NCBI GenBank assembly: GCA_029962745.1
Contig: CM057165.1
Location: 25,155,882 to 25,219,881 of the forward strand
Origin: Echinometra lucunter
Taxonomy: Eukaryota > Echinodermata > Echinoidea > Camarodonta > Echinometridae
DNA length: 64,000 bases
Reading direction: 5' to 3'
The notes under the pieces were generated by a model. It made no database searches, was not told where the DNA came from, and saw only the letters and a program-made list of their open reading frames with translations. A program made the position numbers and the translations under genes. Positions 45,670 to 58,951 of the stretch are shown piece by piece; positions within the stretch are counted from its first letter, which is position 1, and each line of letters begins with the position of its first letter.

Positions 45670-48305
45670 TAGCCTGGGTGTGGCCATCAGAGATATTGCT
45701 AAAATTGCTTTTGCTATGTCAGCCAGAAATTGTACGCAGTCCCATACAGACACTTGAAAGAGATGAAAATTTAAGGAAATGGTTAGATATGAAGCTTTAA
45801 TGCTCTACCAAATTTATATCATTGTTCGCAGAATGTCTGAAAGTCATATTTACTTAGTATGAGAACCAAGCCGGGGGGGGGGGGGGGGGGAGGCACTCAG
45901 TATATAGTGTGTGGTAGCTCCGCATTTTTTTTTCGTTTTGCCACTCTGGCTGCATTGATCCGTTCCAATGAGCATCATTTTTGGTGAAAAGTGGCCCGCA
46001 ACGTGCCGCACGTACGAAGCCAAAGCCAGCCAGAGCTGCCCGACCCGACCATCGCCTCTTCGCGAGCGGCACTTACTTACCACTTTTGGGGTCGAGTGGG
46101 GGGGGGGGGGGCAATCCTTTCACTAATTTGTGTGTATACCGGTAGTTGTGCAAATTGGCACCCGTGTCAAAGCCCATTTGGCTAAGAAAGCAGTCATTGT
46201 TAAGATGCATAATCAAAGTGAATTTGAAATGTTGATAATTAGATGGTGTTTATGAATGTTAAACTGCATCACATTACATTCACTGTAGAATTCTAATGCT
46301 TTGGCTACTGTTAGAAGTAGAAGTAGTGTAGACCTATAAAATTTGTAAGCTTTGAATAATTGCCTGTAATGAGTGAGATTTAGTCATAAAAAAGTTTATC
46401 TTGTACTGAAAGCATTGATGATCCTGTGATTTGATGGGAGAAATGAGTTGAATGAGAAAAGTGATTTAGTTATTGTTCCTTCTATGTTATGCCTTCCTCA
46501 TGCCATCTTGTTGGAGAATATGATAACACTTCCTTTTGATTACACATCGTGGGTAGGTTGATAAAACCTTGTAACTCAAATTTGATGAAAATTACTTTTT
46601 TTTGCATTAATCTCCAGATTATCAGTTTAGTGATGTCCTGTCTAAATTCCAGCTCTCTTACTCCCAAAATGATGCTGTCACGGCATGTCAAAGGGAAGGC
46701 AATCCCATTGCTTATAGTGCTTTGGCAGCAGCCATGTTTTTTTCGCTTTTCTGAACATTTGATTATTTTAGATACGTGGCTTTTTCGCCCCTCCGACGAT
46801 ATGCTCATTGTGTTTTTAAATTTTGTTTCTTGGTATATAGTTTCTGTATTACCTTGTACTACTCTGTAACCTAGGGAAATCCGAGTTGTTGTACATATAT
46901 TTTCACTTATCAAATGGGCTTATAATAATATATCACAAATATTTACTGGCTAGCTAGTAACTAGAATAATATCTGTTGATTATGTATTGTGATTTTACTT
47001 TTTCAATGATGTTAACTTGTTAACTTGTTTATTCTTATTCTGTTATCGTCTGTGTGAGCTTTTTTTTCCCTTTCATTATTCATGTTTTAATTTGATAATG
47101 ATTTAGATCCTTATATTCTCATTTGTTATACAAAAAAGAAATAACAAGAAAAATCTCTGTTGATATCTCCAGATACTAATATACATATTCATGTACGCTG
47201 CATAGTTTTCTCTGTACATGCATAAAGGCTCCTGCTCACTATACATTTTTTTTCAAAAATGACATTTTGCATTAAAATATGACAGTTTAAACGAATAAAA
47301 TGATCTTATTTGGAGTTTAGAATAATGGTAAGAACCCAAAATCAAAATTTGGGTTAACTGCAAGCCTTTTGGTACAGGCCAAATCTTAGCCAATTTCAGT
47401 ATTGCTTTGATGTCACTACAGACTTGCAATAGCCCAAGATTTTGATTTTAGTATTTATACCACTTTTCAGAACTTTGATCATTAAGATTTGAAATGTTTG
47501 AATGTTCATGAAATGCTACAACATATTTTTCCATAATCCAATCTCTGACATATTGTATATTGTAGTTCAGAGGTAGTGAATTTGATTGAAAAGATTTTAG
47601 ATATCATAGGTGATTATAATTGCTGTTGTTACATGTTTCAATTGCATATACTAGGTTTCAGGTATATGCTCTCAAGTTCATTTCCTTTATTTGAATAATG
47701 GTATGAGATTTCTCCATATTCAGTTATAATCCTATAATAAGGAAACATCTTCCTATGCATGTAGTTATGTTTGTATATAAGTTTTGTAAAGTTTTATGTT
47801 TGCTTTTTCTGCCACGGTGCCTCTCAGAAGAACAGCTCTATAATTTCAACTAATTAATGAAAACAAATGAATATATAAATATGGAAAAAAAAGAAACAGT
47901 ACTACATAAATGCATGCCTTGCATTCCTTGATGAGAGATGTCATAGTTGGCATCATGACAGCATTCTTTTGTAACCTTGCTAGTATCATTCAAGAAGGCA
48001 TTGGTTTTTCCTAGTGATGCTATTATGAACATGGACCCGAATGTAGACATGCATTGTTGAGAAAGTGGATTTCATATGTCAGATGTAGGTCATGTGACTT
48101 ATTCACAGAGGTGTGGTTTATAATTGTAGCATAATATCTATGAATATCAGAAGCATTCTATTGCTCATTGGAAGTCTCAAGGCCAGTGTTGTAAACTATA
48201 CTTATATATTCAATCCCTTAATTGTATTGAATCTTTAAATCTTGCATGGATTTTTATTCTCTGTATCTTTATACTTGTACTGGTATTATATATTGCATTA
48301 ATAGT
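45670..48305 (+). other. 3' UTR and downstream flank of gene 2
   Basis: Two G runs (45873-45891 and 46098-46111) bound about 240 bp of more complex sequence that resembles the region after 26474. AATAAA near 47294 is a possible poly(A) signal. Open frames on both strands at 46482-46913 overlap each other and lack any domain, so they are not called. Confidence 0.45.
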
Positions 48306-48707
48306 CCAGGGATGGTATTCTGAGATCCATTTTCTCTAAGATAAAATCTGAAATTTTATCTCAGATAAAATCAGTGAGATAACATCTTTTCAAATCGGTA
48401 TTCTGAGAACCATTTTATCTCGATTTTTCTCATCTAAGACACACCCATTTACATAATGGAGGTCCAAGAGATAAAATAGCCCCTACCCTATTTTTAGTTT
48501 CGTTTTATCTTTTCCTTCAAACCAAGTGGGCAAAAGCTGCGCATTTGTCTTCAGCTGTAAAGGTACGCGTGCTGGAGATGAAGGACCGAGATAAAATGAA
48601 GATAAAATTTGAGATTTTAAAGTGGTCTCAGAATATGGTACCGATTTCATTTTAAAGATGAAATGAAAAATTTTAAAGATAAAATGAAGCTCAGAATACC
48701 GCACCAG
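48306..48707. mobile_element. GGTATTCTG-ended MITE, third copy
   Basis: GGTATTCTGAGATCC near 48314 is inverted at GCTCAGAATACCGCACC (to about 48705). A second internal end, GGTATTCTGAGAACC, at 48399 suggests one copy nested in another. Many GATAAAAT blocks lie inside. Confidence 0.75.
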
Positions 48708-48799
48708 GATTTCTTTATGAATTTTATGAATATACTTTTTTATTTATAAAAACACATTTTGGGAAAGTTTCATAGAAAATTACTGGTACCATTAGAGAA

Positions 48800-49135
48800 A
48801 CATAGCACACACTCTCTCTCTCCTCTTTCTCGCTAATTTCACTCTTTCCCTCCTCATTTTCTGCCCTTCCGTATCCCCCCCCCCTCTCTCTCTCTCTCCC
48901 TCTCTCTTCCCCCTTCCAATGTATATATCTCACTCTGTCTTCCACTCACAATATATCTCTCTCTCTCTCCCTCTCTCTATCTTACCCCCTCCCAATGTAT
49001 ATATCTCTCTCTGACTCTCTATCTTCCCCCCTCCGATAGTATATATGTACCGTATATCTGACTCTCTCCCCCTCTCTGTCTTCCCTCTCCCAGTCACTGA
49101 TCTCTATACTAACACTGATGCTCCCAGCGTATATC
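48800..49135. repeat. CT-rich simple repeat with GTATATATCTC blocks
   Basis: (CT)n runs alternate with CCAATGTATATATCTC-like blocks about every 70-80 bp. Confidence 0.85.
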
Positions 49136-49439
49136 TCTCTCCGTCCTGATTTTCTATGTCTATTCTGTTAATGCTGTGTTGATGTTTATACTGTAAATTA
49201 TTTTATATATGATAAAGCACAATTTGGTGAAGGATTGTTGATAAGATCATGTCTTCAGTATTTATGTGTAATATATCCATCTATCAATTTAGTGAAATAA
49301 ACTTTTACTCTACAGCATATCAATTTCTGAAATGAGCTTGGTGAATTGCGTACTGGTTGTGTGAATGGCCATGGCCATGAATGGTAATGGCCATGAAACT
49401 TAATGGATTCTAGGACAACTACCTTGTAGGATAGCTGTC

Positions 49440-49935
49440 GATGATAATGGGGATGATGATGGTAATGATGATGGTGAAGATGATGATGATGGTAATGATG
49501 ATGATGGTTACGTGATGATGATGATGACGATGATGGTGGTGATGATGATGGTGACATGATGGTGATCTGATAATGATGGTGGTAATAGTTGACGGTGATG
49601 ATGATGGTAATGGTGATGATGGTAACGTATGATGACTTGATGATGATGATGGTAATAATGATGGTCAGATGGTGCTGATGATGATGATGGTAAATTGTAT
49701 TTATGGTAATGATAGCAATGATAGCAATGATAATAATGATGGTGATGGTGATGATGATGGTGATGATGATGGTAATGATGATAATGATTGATGGTGGTGG
49801 TGATGATCATTGGTAATGATGATGATGGATGACTCATGATAGGCTCAGGATCATGAGGCTGAGGTGAGGCGGAGGTGAGGGCTGACTTAGATGACTGATG
49901 ATGATACACATAATGGTAGTGATGATGATAAACCA
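49440..49935. repeat. (GAT/GGT) imperfect trinucleotide repeat
   Basis: GATGATGATGGTAATGATGA-type repeats. The His/Tyr-rich minus frames are repeat translation. Confidence 0.95.
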
Positions 49936-50174
49936 TTTTGGATTTGTATTTCAAAATTAAAACAAAAGTTAGGAAAACAAAATCAAGAACTTTGACAGAT
50001 TAAAAATAGAATTTAATGGAAACAACACTAGAAAGATGAAAGAGATTGTTGGAATTGTACAAGAACAATCGAGCCGCCCCCCCCCCCCCCCCACAGAGAT
50101 ACGATGCATACACAGCAAAGACGTTTTAAATATATAGCTAGACAGAAAGCAGCACGCGCGGAAAGCGTTACGCC

Positions 50175-50240
50175 TATGGGGTTAAGCCCCGCCCAGCTTT
50201 CGTCCATTAGAAGCCGAAAATAAGCCCTTCTAAATATTCA
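50175..50240. repeat. left arm of a 9.8-kb-spaced inverted repeat
   Basis: AAGCCCCGCC then CTTTCGTCCATTAGAAGCCG and AATAAGCCCTTCTAAATA match the inverse of 60015-60085 at nearly every position over about 50 bp. The arm lies just upstream of promoter-like sequence at both sites. Confidence 0.8.
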
Positions 50241-50334
50241 TGACCCGAAATAAGCACATTTGATTGGATTATAGCCTCATAAATATGTATTTGCATCGAT
50301 AATATCGTTCTCGAAATATGGTTATTCATTTACC

Positions 50335-51912
50335 TTATTACGTCACAATTATGCAAATTCATGCATGACGTGCTTACTCGCACAAAGTCAGTGCGCCACG
50401 CGTATGCTAATAAGGCGAACCTGCCGAATTTATTCAGAATCCCGTTTGGGTCGGAAACTCGAAAACGGCGTCTCGCCAATCGCGGGATATGGCGAGGGAT
50501 TTGCACTGCAGTCTTTTCGATCGTAGAGGGCTAAAGTGGGACGACAAACATGGAAGAAAGCTATCGTACGTGAATCTGGAGATTTCAACCTTTATTTTGG
50601 TAGGTAATTTGTCATATTTTGTTGCAATTTTATGTCTAAACTACTTCCTTGTATTTTGATCACTTTCTGATCGAATCGTTTGCTTGATTTTGCACCTATT
50701 TGATCCATTTTGGTTCCTGACCCTCCTCAGAATCGTCCCCAATTTTCGTGCACATAATTATGTAGAAAATACAACAGGCTTCCCTGTTAATGAAAATCTC
50801 TGTGACGCAAAATTTTTTTAATACTTTTTTATGAGAATCTCGTGGCTGTAATTTTCACCTCCAGACTCTTTTTTTCGTCCGGGCCGAGCGTGTGGTGGCT
50901 TAATGGGGACGTCGATGCGACGATATCATGCGACTCGCCACTGATGCGAAATACTACTTGCACGGCCCCACGTACAGTGCTTTGTGTACTTGTAGTACAA
51001 CTTGTACGTGCAATTACATGACTTGAATTTCACAAACAAGATTATTACATGGAAAAAGCAAACTTACGACGTGTCTCCCCCCCCCCCCCTTTTAGGGGGT
51101 TATTTGTAAAAGTTGAATTGACTTCTTTAATGACTAGTCAGAGTTGGCTTGACGCTTTAGATTTTAGGCCAGAATTACAGTGATTTTGGTTAAAGTTAGA
51201 CTGAGAAAAGAGTATTAGATTTTCCCCTCCCCTTAAAAAAAAAAAAAATGAAAGGATATGTAGATCTAGCTACTAGTTACACGAGTATCTGCTGCTAACT
51301 AGCCATTGATTATAAAAGGGGCAGGAATTATCAAAATTCAAATACTATTACTAGGCTAAAGCCAGGACGAAGACTTATAACAAAGTTGCAGATTTGTGCT
51401 TGGTCTGATTATAAAATGTGTTTGCTAGAAACCAAAGCATATTGATGCCTGTATTATCCATCTAAGTAATTAAGGGAATAATTTTTAGCTTATTCATTTT
51501 TAAGTATGTTGTATGCAGCACCACAAGCTCAGCCTGGACGAAAGCATCAGGAGGTGAAAATTATAGCCACGAGATTCTATAAAAAAAAAAAAGATCTAGT
51601 CTTTTTAAAAAAATTTGCATCACAGAGATTTTCATAAACAGGGAAGCCTGTTTTATTTTCTACTTAATTATGTGCACAAACACTGGGGTGAGTGGGGTTG
51701 ATTCTGAGGAGGGTGATGGGACTTTCAACCTTTTTAAAGACATTTTCATTGACCTTATTTTTTCTTTACTAAAGTAATGATAGATCTTTAATTACTCTGC
51801 AAAATTTTTCTTAATGCTCATCTTTTTCTCTGTTTTAACAGGTTAACACCACCTATACATACCTGCATTGACCTCCATGTGACATATATCAGATGTCGTG
51901 TTACTTGACCTC
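50335..51912 (+). ncRNA. candidate spliced non-coding transcript 1 (5' part)
   Basis: Promoter-like sequence with a CRE-like TTACGTCA (near 50338) and an octamer ATGCAAAT (near 50356) precedes a CpG-richer stretch. That stretch ends in the donor TTTTG|GTAGGT at 50600. A good acceptor CTGTTTTAACAG ends at 51841, and the possible exon from 51842 has a donor CTCG|GTGAGC near 51913. No frame is open across these segments. Transcription and linkage to downstream exons are inferred from splice signals only. Confidence 0.25.
50703..51727. mobile_element. ~1-kb element with ~190-bp inverted arms
   Basis: The arms 50703-50890 and 51535-51727 are inverted (AATTATGT, CAGGCTTCCCTGTT, GAATCTCGTGGCTGTAATTT). 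It lies inside the first intron of candidate transcript 1. A weak partial copy of the left end is near 54782. Confidence 0.75.
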
Positions 51913-52706
51913 GGTGAGCGTTCATACATGAAGGATGGATACGTAAGCAAGAAGGACCTGTCATGTAATATTGGTGTTCCACGGCGATATTTGCGATATT
52001 TTGGCTTCACATCGAGTTTTAGATGGATGAATACAAATTCAAGCTGAAGAATAAGATGTCATTCTGTCCTTTGTCATCATTTTTTGTAGCTCTCATCATC
52101 ATCAAGAGAACTCTTGGATCCAGTGCTCCCCCCCCCCCCCGTCACAATTTAAATTTTCTTTGAAAACCTTAAAATGTCTTGTAGGACTTATGCAAAATTT
52201 AAGTGAGGATATGTAATAGAATGTTTTGCATAATTTGGAAAAATGACTGTGATTTGACTCAAAGGAAATTTGACTCCTGTGACTTCGAACTTATGCGGAA
52301 TGAATGACTGGATGAAGTAAATTGAAATGCAAATCTCACTGAAGCAGATATCCTTTTATTGGCATTTTATGTTGTACTGTACATGGCACATGTATTATAG
52401 GAAAATGAGATGCGCGAGGGAGCGACAGATCAAAGAGAGGCAAGAGAGGTGATTGAACAAAAATTCTGCAGAAAAAAAGGATTTTGAGTGAGAGGAGGAA
52501 GGGAAGGAGGCAGTGAAGGATAGAGCACATCAGGGGTGGACTGGGCTGGGAATGAAATTGGTGGAATTTTGATGAGGCGGGCCTGCTGAACCTGATATCA
52601 ACCGGATATCATTCTGTCCAGTGAGAATACCCCCCCCCAAAAAAAACAACAAAAAAACAAAAACAAAACAAAACAAATTCTCCAAATCCCATTCCGCCCC
52701 TGGTAA

Positions 52707-53375
52707 AGTGACAGCAAATGTTTGGATGATTTATTTATTTATTTTTTTTAGATTGGTTTTGTTCTTGTGAATATACAGTTAACTTTGCAAAAGTTGAATC
52801 TGTTGGCAGGAATGTCTGTTGGGAGCATAAAAAATAGTTAGACTTAGCAGAATTTGACTTAGGAAATGTAAATAACACATGTTTTGTATAGTTTGGTAAA
52901 AAAAAAATAAAAAAATATTCAAGTTGGGGAAAGTTCGAGTTATGTGACTTCGAGTTATGCAAAGTTAACTGTATGTTCAAATGATGAGAGAGGAAAGAAG
53001 CGAATGAAAGCTAAGGGCCAAGGGTACAAAGGAGCAGAAAATATAGGTGGGCAAAGAGGAAAAGTGACAGCAAAAGTTTGGATTTATTTTTTATTTTTTA
53101 AGATTGGTTTTGTTCTTGTAGAGATATGTTCAAAGGAAGAGAGGAAAAATGTGGATGAACGTTAAGGGCAAAGAGAACAAAGGAGCAGAAAATATACGTG
53201 AGCAAAGAGGAAAAGCGACAGCAAGCATTTGGATTTATTTTTTAAATTTTTTATTAGATTGGTTTGTTCTTGTAAATATACATGTATGTTCAAAGGAAGA
53301 GAAAGGAAAGAAGTGGATGAAAGTTAAGGGCAAAGAGAACAAAGGAGCAGAAAATATAGGTGGGCAAAGGGGAAA
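52707..53375. repeat. 155-bp tandem repeat, about three copies
   Basis: ATTGGTTTTGTTCTTG recurs at 52752, 53103 and 53258, and AAAGGAGCAGAAAATATA follows in each unit. The 351-bp first step equals one unit plus the 196-bp insertion described next. Lys/Glu-rich frames in the array are not called as genes. Confidence 0.9.
52776..52971. mobile_element. 196-bp MITE with TA target duplication
   Basis: The ends are CAGTTAACTTTGC and GCAAAGTTAACTG, flanked by TA on both sides. It is inserted in the first 155-bp unit, and the other two units supply the empty site. TA duplication suggests the Tc1/mariner group, by inference. Confidence 0.85.
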
Positions 53376-53639
53376 AATTAGGTGTACGTACACAGGGCCG
53401 TCTATCCATTTTATTTATTTATTCATTCATTTGTTTATTTCTTGTGGGCCCTGGGAACATCGGAAAAATTGGCTGACAAAGAAAATGTCCTCAGTTTTTT
53501 CAGGTGCTGCTTGTCCAGATTTTTCTCCTTTTTTCTTTACCTTTCCTAAGGTTTTTTTTTTTGCATTTCAGGGGTGTTGGTAAAAAAAAAAAGGGGGGGC
53601 CTTTTTCCTCCAGGTGCACGTAACGAGATTGAGAATGAC

Positions 53640-53955
53640 ATCCACAAGTCATACGGCCCAAGAGTCATACTGCCCATGGCACTAAACTAGGCACTAAACA
53701 TATAAGGCTTATGAGGTTGACACTACGTAAATTTGGCCCACAAGCTTGACACTAGGAAAATGAGGCCCACAAGCTTGACACTACGCAGCTAGCTCATTGG
53801 CCTTATTGGCTTAGTGTTGAGCTTATGGGCATAATTTATGTCGTGTCGAGCTCGTGGGTCTTGTTCACTTGGTGTCTACATAGTTTGTTTACCGTATGAC
53901 TCTTGGGGTCTATGACTCGTGGATCTTTTTGCCAGGTCTGGCTCGTGGGTCATAT
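53640..53955. repeat. imperfect palindrome built of CCCACAAGCTTGACACTA-type blocks
   Basis: CAAGAGTCATACTG on the left is inverted as GTATGACTCTTGG on the right, with the motif AAGCTTGACACTA repeated inside. No ORF was seen. Confidence 0.7.
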
Positions 53956-54662
53956 AACTCGTAAGAGCTAAGTTCATGGGATGACCCCATGTCCCAACCC
54001 TTATTCTTATTATTGGGAGGGACTTGTTTCCCTGTCCACCCCTCCCCGACTGTCACCCTGCGGTGTTAGCCCATGTACTTGACAAAGCCCACATGTTTAA
54101 AATGATAGGGCCCTATAAATGAGCACAAACTTTGCAAAGCATGTCAAACACAGTCATCACAAGTTTAGTTACAAATGTACAAATGCAATTTGAATCATGA
54201 TTCCACCATATGAATATATTGAGACACATACATCCAACTGTAACTAGTGACTACCCTACATTACAAAAATAATTTTTGGATGACGTGAAGATCTCATGAT
54301 AATTTCGCCCCTCGTTTTTTGACGGAAAATTAAAAGAAATAACCAAGTACCGAAAGATATTTGACACGGCAGTAATGCCAACGCTGAAACATACATATGG
54401 GACACGATATTACGTCCGTATCGACACTCACCTGGAGGTCTAGATTAATGACGAATCAATGATAAGAAAACATTGCCTTAAAGATTTCATTAAAAATGAT
54501 ATGATTTTCTCCCAGCTATCAAATGATTTTAGCTATTTCATGAGATATCCGTAGTAATAAATGCATAAATACGTGTTTGGAGCTTTCGAAGTAGACGACG
54601 CTCAGCCATCAGTGAGTTAGGACAACTCACGGTGGAATTTTCCAGACACCGTAATAAGGGTA

Positions 54663-54703
54663 TGACGTCATGCAGCGTGCGACCTTTCGACCCGTTGACC
54701 AAT
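54663..54703 (+). promoter_or_regulatory. CRE plus CCAAT promoter-like cluster
   Basis: A perfect TGACGTCA palindrome at 54663-54670 and GACCAATCAG at 54697-54706 lie 30 bp apart in a CpG-containing stretch. A donor-like CCAGGCT|GTGAGT follows at 54753. Spacing and composition fit a promoter with a short first exon. Confidence 0.45.
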
Positions 54704-54709
54704 CAGAGC

Positions 54710-57700
54710 GCCGTATTCTCGCTCATGCCAGAAACTCGCTGTTCGCCAGGCTGTGAGTTGTACATGTCAGTATATTTTCTTGGTTCCTGACCGTCCTCAA
54801 AAATGAAACATAATGGTTTATGGCTCATTTTCAAGAAGATTAGTGCAGCTACAAGCCCATTACAAAATTTTAATGACGCAAGTAATATAAAGTATGTTTA
54901 TGGGTCGTCAAAGACACATGAATGAAAAGCATTTCGAAGGCAATATGTCAGCGTGATTTTCAGCTTTGTGATATAAGATTTGATTCTGAAACAAAGATAT
55001 TTAGAATCTTTGTTTCTTCTTCTTTATATAGATACCAAATTCATGAGCAAAACATAACAGGATTCTTTAAGAACGCCGATTTACCAAACCCTTGCACTCT
55101 CATGAATATTCATGACCTCGGAAAATCCATGAATACGAGCTGAATAAATACGTGCGAATTATCGTGCGTGGCGATCTGACTTACAATTTGAAATAATTGC
55201 TAACAGCTGTTTCTGAAAGAGCTACAAACATTGTACTCTCGAACTTACAGTTTGGTTTTCATCGTCATGAGCTAGATTAACCGCGGGTACCATTCTCGCA
55301 CCATGTACTCGAGGTAGCTCCCCCGGACTAATGCCGGGGGGCATCTATGATAATTCTGGTGTTCACGTTGACCGTTCTTGAACGGTTTTGATATCTAAGA
55401 TTGTTCAAATCAGAAGTTTGGCGTCATGAAAAATCAAATTTAGACCTAGATTAGACAACAGGATTTTTGTGAGTGAACACTCCGGCAGAATTTATTAGAT
55501 TATTACTAACTGTTAGACCGCTAGTGTGTGTAGACTAGATCTAGATCTAAATCAATATTAGACTCGCTGACAGTACAGTGACAGTGACACTGCAGTGCAG
55601 TGCAGACTGGAGAGCACACAATGAACACACTGTATACGTCGACGGCCCCGGTTGATTTTGCCAGTGTTTTTAAATCTTGTAAGCCTTTAACATTTGAAGT
55701 TGAAACAACTATTGAGTGACCTTTACTTTAGTCTAGATCTAGGTCTTACTATCCACATTCATCAGTTTACAAGATCTAACGTTAACAGTTATCAGAAATT
55801 CTGTTAAAAAATCTTAAGTAGATCTGGATACACTTGTATAGGTCTATTTGGAAGTTGGATCAAGTTGTCTCTGTTATTCATTTTCATTTATGCACTTTAC
55901 CATGTCCGTAAACAAATTTTGTGTACTTTTTATACATGATAATAAATTATCTTGAAATCTTGTTCAACCTCTCAATAATGCTTTTTTTTGGTTTTTTTTT
56001 TTTTTTTGTTCCCACAGATGGAAATATTGGAACTGAAAGGCTGGAAGAATTCGACTGATGAACATCACTACGTGTAATACATGTATAGGCCCCAGGTGAA
56101 GCAGAGAATCCTCTGAAGTGACAGGTAACAACAAAAATTTTCCAGAACACTTTTCTTTCTTATTCACATTATGATGAATGTAATGAAATGAGGGCATTCC
56201 GGTAGAGTGTAGACGGTAATTATTTAGGCTAACGATTCCGGTTGATGCTTTTGCCATTTTGTTGCTCTTGTAAACTCCAAACATTTGAAGTTGAAACAAT
56301 TATTGAATGACCAAAGTCTATGTCTAACTGTTGAATCTACCCAAGAATGACCACATTCTTCAGTTGAAAAGTTGAGCTAAAACAGTTAAACCTCTGGAAG
56401 TCTCTTAAAATCTTGAGTAGATCTGGACAAACTGTCACTTAGACCTCTCACCCTACCCCCTTCTAAACATACCTGTAGACAGAAGATGCTACTGTGTGGA
56501 TGCTATTCCATGTAGGCCTATTTGATTTATTCAGTTTTATTCTTAGCTTTTGTAATCATTTTTATTATTTCATTTTTTTTTGTGGGGGGGGGGGGGGGCT
56601 ATTCAGACACTTTTATGGTTTCTTTGTAGTCTGGTTAATGGCAGTTTACAATAGTCCTGTTCTATTTTGGTGGCAGAACTAAAACATTTTATGGGGGTGG
56701 ATTACAGGTATATTATGTAAATGTTTGTAACTCAATGGTAAGCTTTTCTATTTCTACATGAAGGAAATCTAAAATCTTGGATGCACCATGAAAAGATAAG
56801 TCAAATTTGATAGAACTATAAATACTACATGTATATTTCAATGTAAGTATCTCAGTCAGAAATGCATTACAACTTGGTACAGTGATATTGATTTTTAAAT
56901 TTATTTTATTTTTATTATCTTTTTGTTTGTTTGTTCACACAGTTAGATATTGGAAAGCTGGAAGAATTCTACAGATGAATGTCACAACATGTCCACTACA
57001 TGTCACTACAAGTCCAGGATGAAGCAGAAAATCCTGTAAAGTGACAGGTAACAACTAACAACTAACTTTTCCAGGAGACTCGTAACACAAATTCATACCT
57101 CTAACTATATATTGTAAAGTATGTTTCATTGCACATGTGAATATTTTCCTTCTCCATGTTCCTCGTTAACAAAATTTGTTTGTGTTGACAAAACTTGACA
57201 TAGGGGAGACTTCACAGAAATCCTTTGTACAGGAGAGAGAGAGACACCTAATGCACATCAATAGACAACATTTATGGCCAAATGTAGATAGTGTGTAAAC
57301 AGGTCAGCACACTAATTTTTCATTGTATGGGTTCTGAATTGAAACTGAAAAATTTCAGTTGTTAATTTTAGTTATGAATGCAAATTTTTATCTAGATTTA
57401 AGCTCCCATGTGCCTTTTGCTATCGTGTAGATTAATGTAAATTTGTATCAGTGCTCCCCAATTTCAAAGCATTCATGTGTATGAAGGTTATCCCATTTAA
57501 ACATTATTATGTAGTAGGTTATTTAGCTTATGTAGAGACCCTATTCAGTCATATTTTTAAAATTTCCTCTCAATTTAGTATGATGCCATAGCAGATGATT
57601 GATGCAGACTGGAATTGACAAATCCTGAGAGGAACTTACGAGATGTATGACTTGAACATTTGAGAGTAAGTTTGCTGCTATAAGTAACCAATCCCCTTAA

Positions 57701-58520
57701 CTATCATCGACCACATTAGGTGTAAGCAGTCTTAGATGTGATTTACTGTCATAGATGAGATTTTCTAGTTTACCAAAGTACTTTAATTGGTTTCATAGAG
57801 TGGTCTATAAAGTAAATGTATTTAGACCTACATTTACTAGATTTCAGTAACATTACATCATGCAGTGCATAATCTGACCCGTCCATTGTTGTTTGTGACT
57901 CGAAGTCCCTTTCATTACCAAGTATTAATAAATTACCGTATGAGCCTTAGTTTACTTCAGAAGTATTTTTCATTCTATATCTTGTCTGCATCATGTATGC
58001 TCCAGTTGGGCTATCAGAAATATGAACTTCTAAAATCTCTGTAGGACAAAATATGTGTAGCTGAATTTCTTCACTTGCACACTCCTACCTTGTGCATTTT
58101 AGTCCTTCTTGCAGATGTCTAAATGTTGTGTGACTAATCCTTATTAAATGCATCTGATATATATTTATTATGTTTGGGGGTTTTTTTTCTCCACAGAGTT
58201 CTGGATTATGGCTTTGGCTCATCCTTCCTGTCACCTAGACTACAGCCTTGACTGTGACTGCAGATGACATCTACTCCCTGATAATGCTTTCATCAGATAG
58301 TAGCAAAGATTTTTTCAAGGAGATGATTTTAAGATATAATTTATCACTAAATGTCCCATTGAATATCACATTAAATGAAAGCTACAGAGTAAATATTTGG
58401 GGATTTCTTATTTTTTTAAATGATTAAATCAACTCATCGAGGTAACTTCAGTTATGTATGTTTGAAGTTAAAATGTGTTGAATCATTAAATTATTATTCT
58501 AATTAAAAGTTTACTATCCG
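54710..58520 (+). ncRNA. candidate spliced non-coding transcript 2 with duplicated exon
   Basis: A possible exon ends at 54752. Exons with good acceptors and donors follow at 56018-56124, 56943-57047 and 57579-57665 (donor GAGA|GTAAGT). A terminal exon starts at 58197 after a T-rich CTCCACAG and runs to ATTAAA signals near 58433 or 58502. The exons at 56018 and 56943 are homologous (GGAAGAATTC, GATGAA, AAGTGACAG|GTAACAAC), and the preceding intron sequence is duplicated too. Any reading frame in the first copy (a 19-codon ORF starting at its first ATG) is not kept in the second, which argues for a non-coding transcript. Confidence 0.4.
55650..57060. repeat. tandem segmental duplication of intron plus exon
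   Basis: 55650-56130 resembles 56225-57055: CCGGTTGAT, AACATTTGAAGTTGAAACAA and GAGTAGATCTGGA-like blocks, then the exon. The second copy is longer because of inserted AT- and G-rich sequence around 56440-56900. Confidence 0.75.
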
Positions 58521-58735
58521 CATATGACTGAATGGCCTATCTTTATTTTAGACCACCTACATGCATTGAACACTGGATTAACCGGTTTTTACAGCATTTT
58601 AAGAAATATTGTGTACTAAAAATATTATCTCTTAAGAAAGTATGCTTATGGGTGGGGGGAATATAATGTACCTGCATGTGCAATGTGAAGGGTTGTTAAA
58701 GGTAAATAAGGCCGTATGCAGGAATTTTTCCTGGA

Positions 58736-58951
58736 GGGGGGGGGGGGGGCAAGAATTTGTTCAGTTTTTAGGAAATGTGCAAGCGAGGGAACAAAATGAC
58801 CAAGTGGGAGCTTTTACATTTTTAGAATTGAAATAGAATGATCTGGGTGTAATTAAGAGCATTCCCCCCCCCCCCCCAAGGAAAAGTAAGAAAAAAAAAG
58901 GGGTTGAATTTTTTTTGGGGGGGGGTGGAGGGGGGGGGGGGGGGGGGGGGG
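58736..58951. repeat. cluster of G and C homopolymers
   Basis: G runs at 58736-58749 and 58915-58951 surround a C run at 58864-58877. The short flanks around them show no clear inverted termini. Confidence 0.9.

Noticed and set aside
46482..46913. Open frames on both strands (143 and 106 codons)
   Set aside because: They overlap each other, lack motifs and start context, and lie in the gene 2 3' flank.
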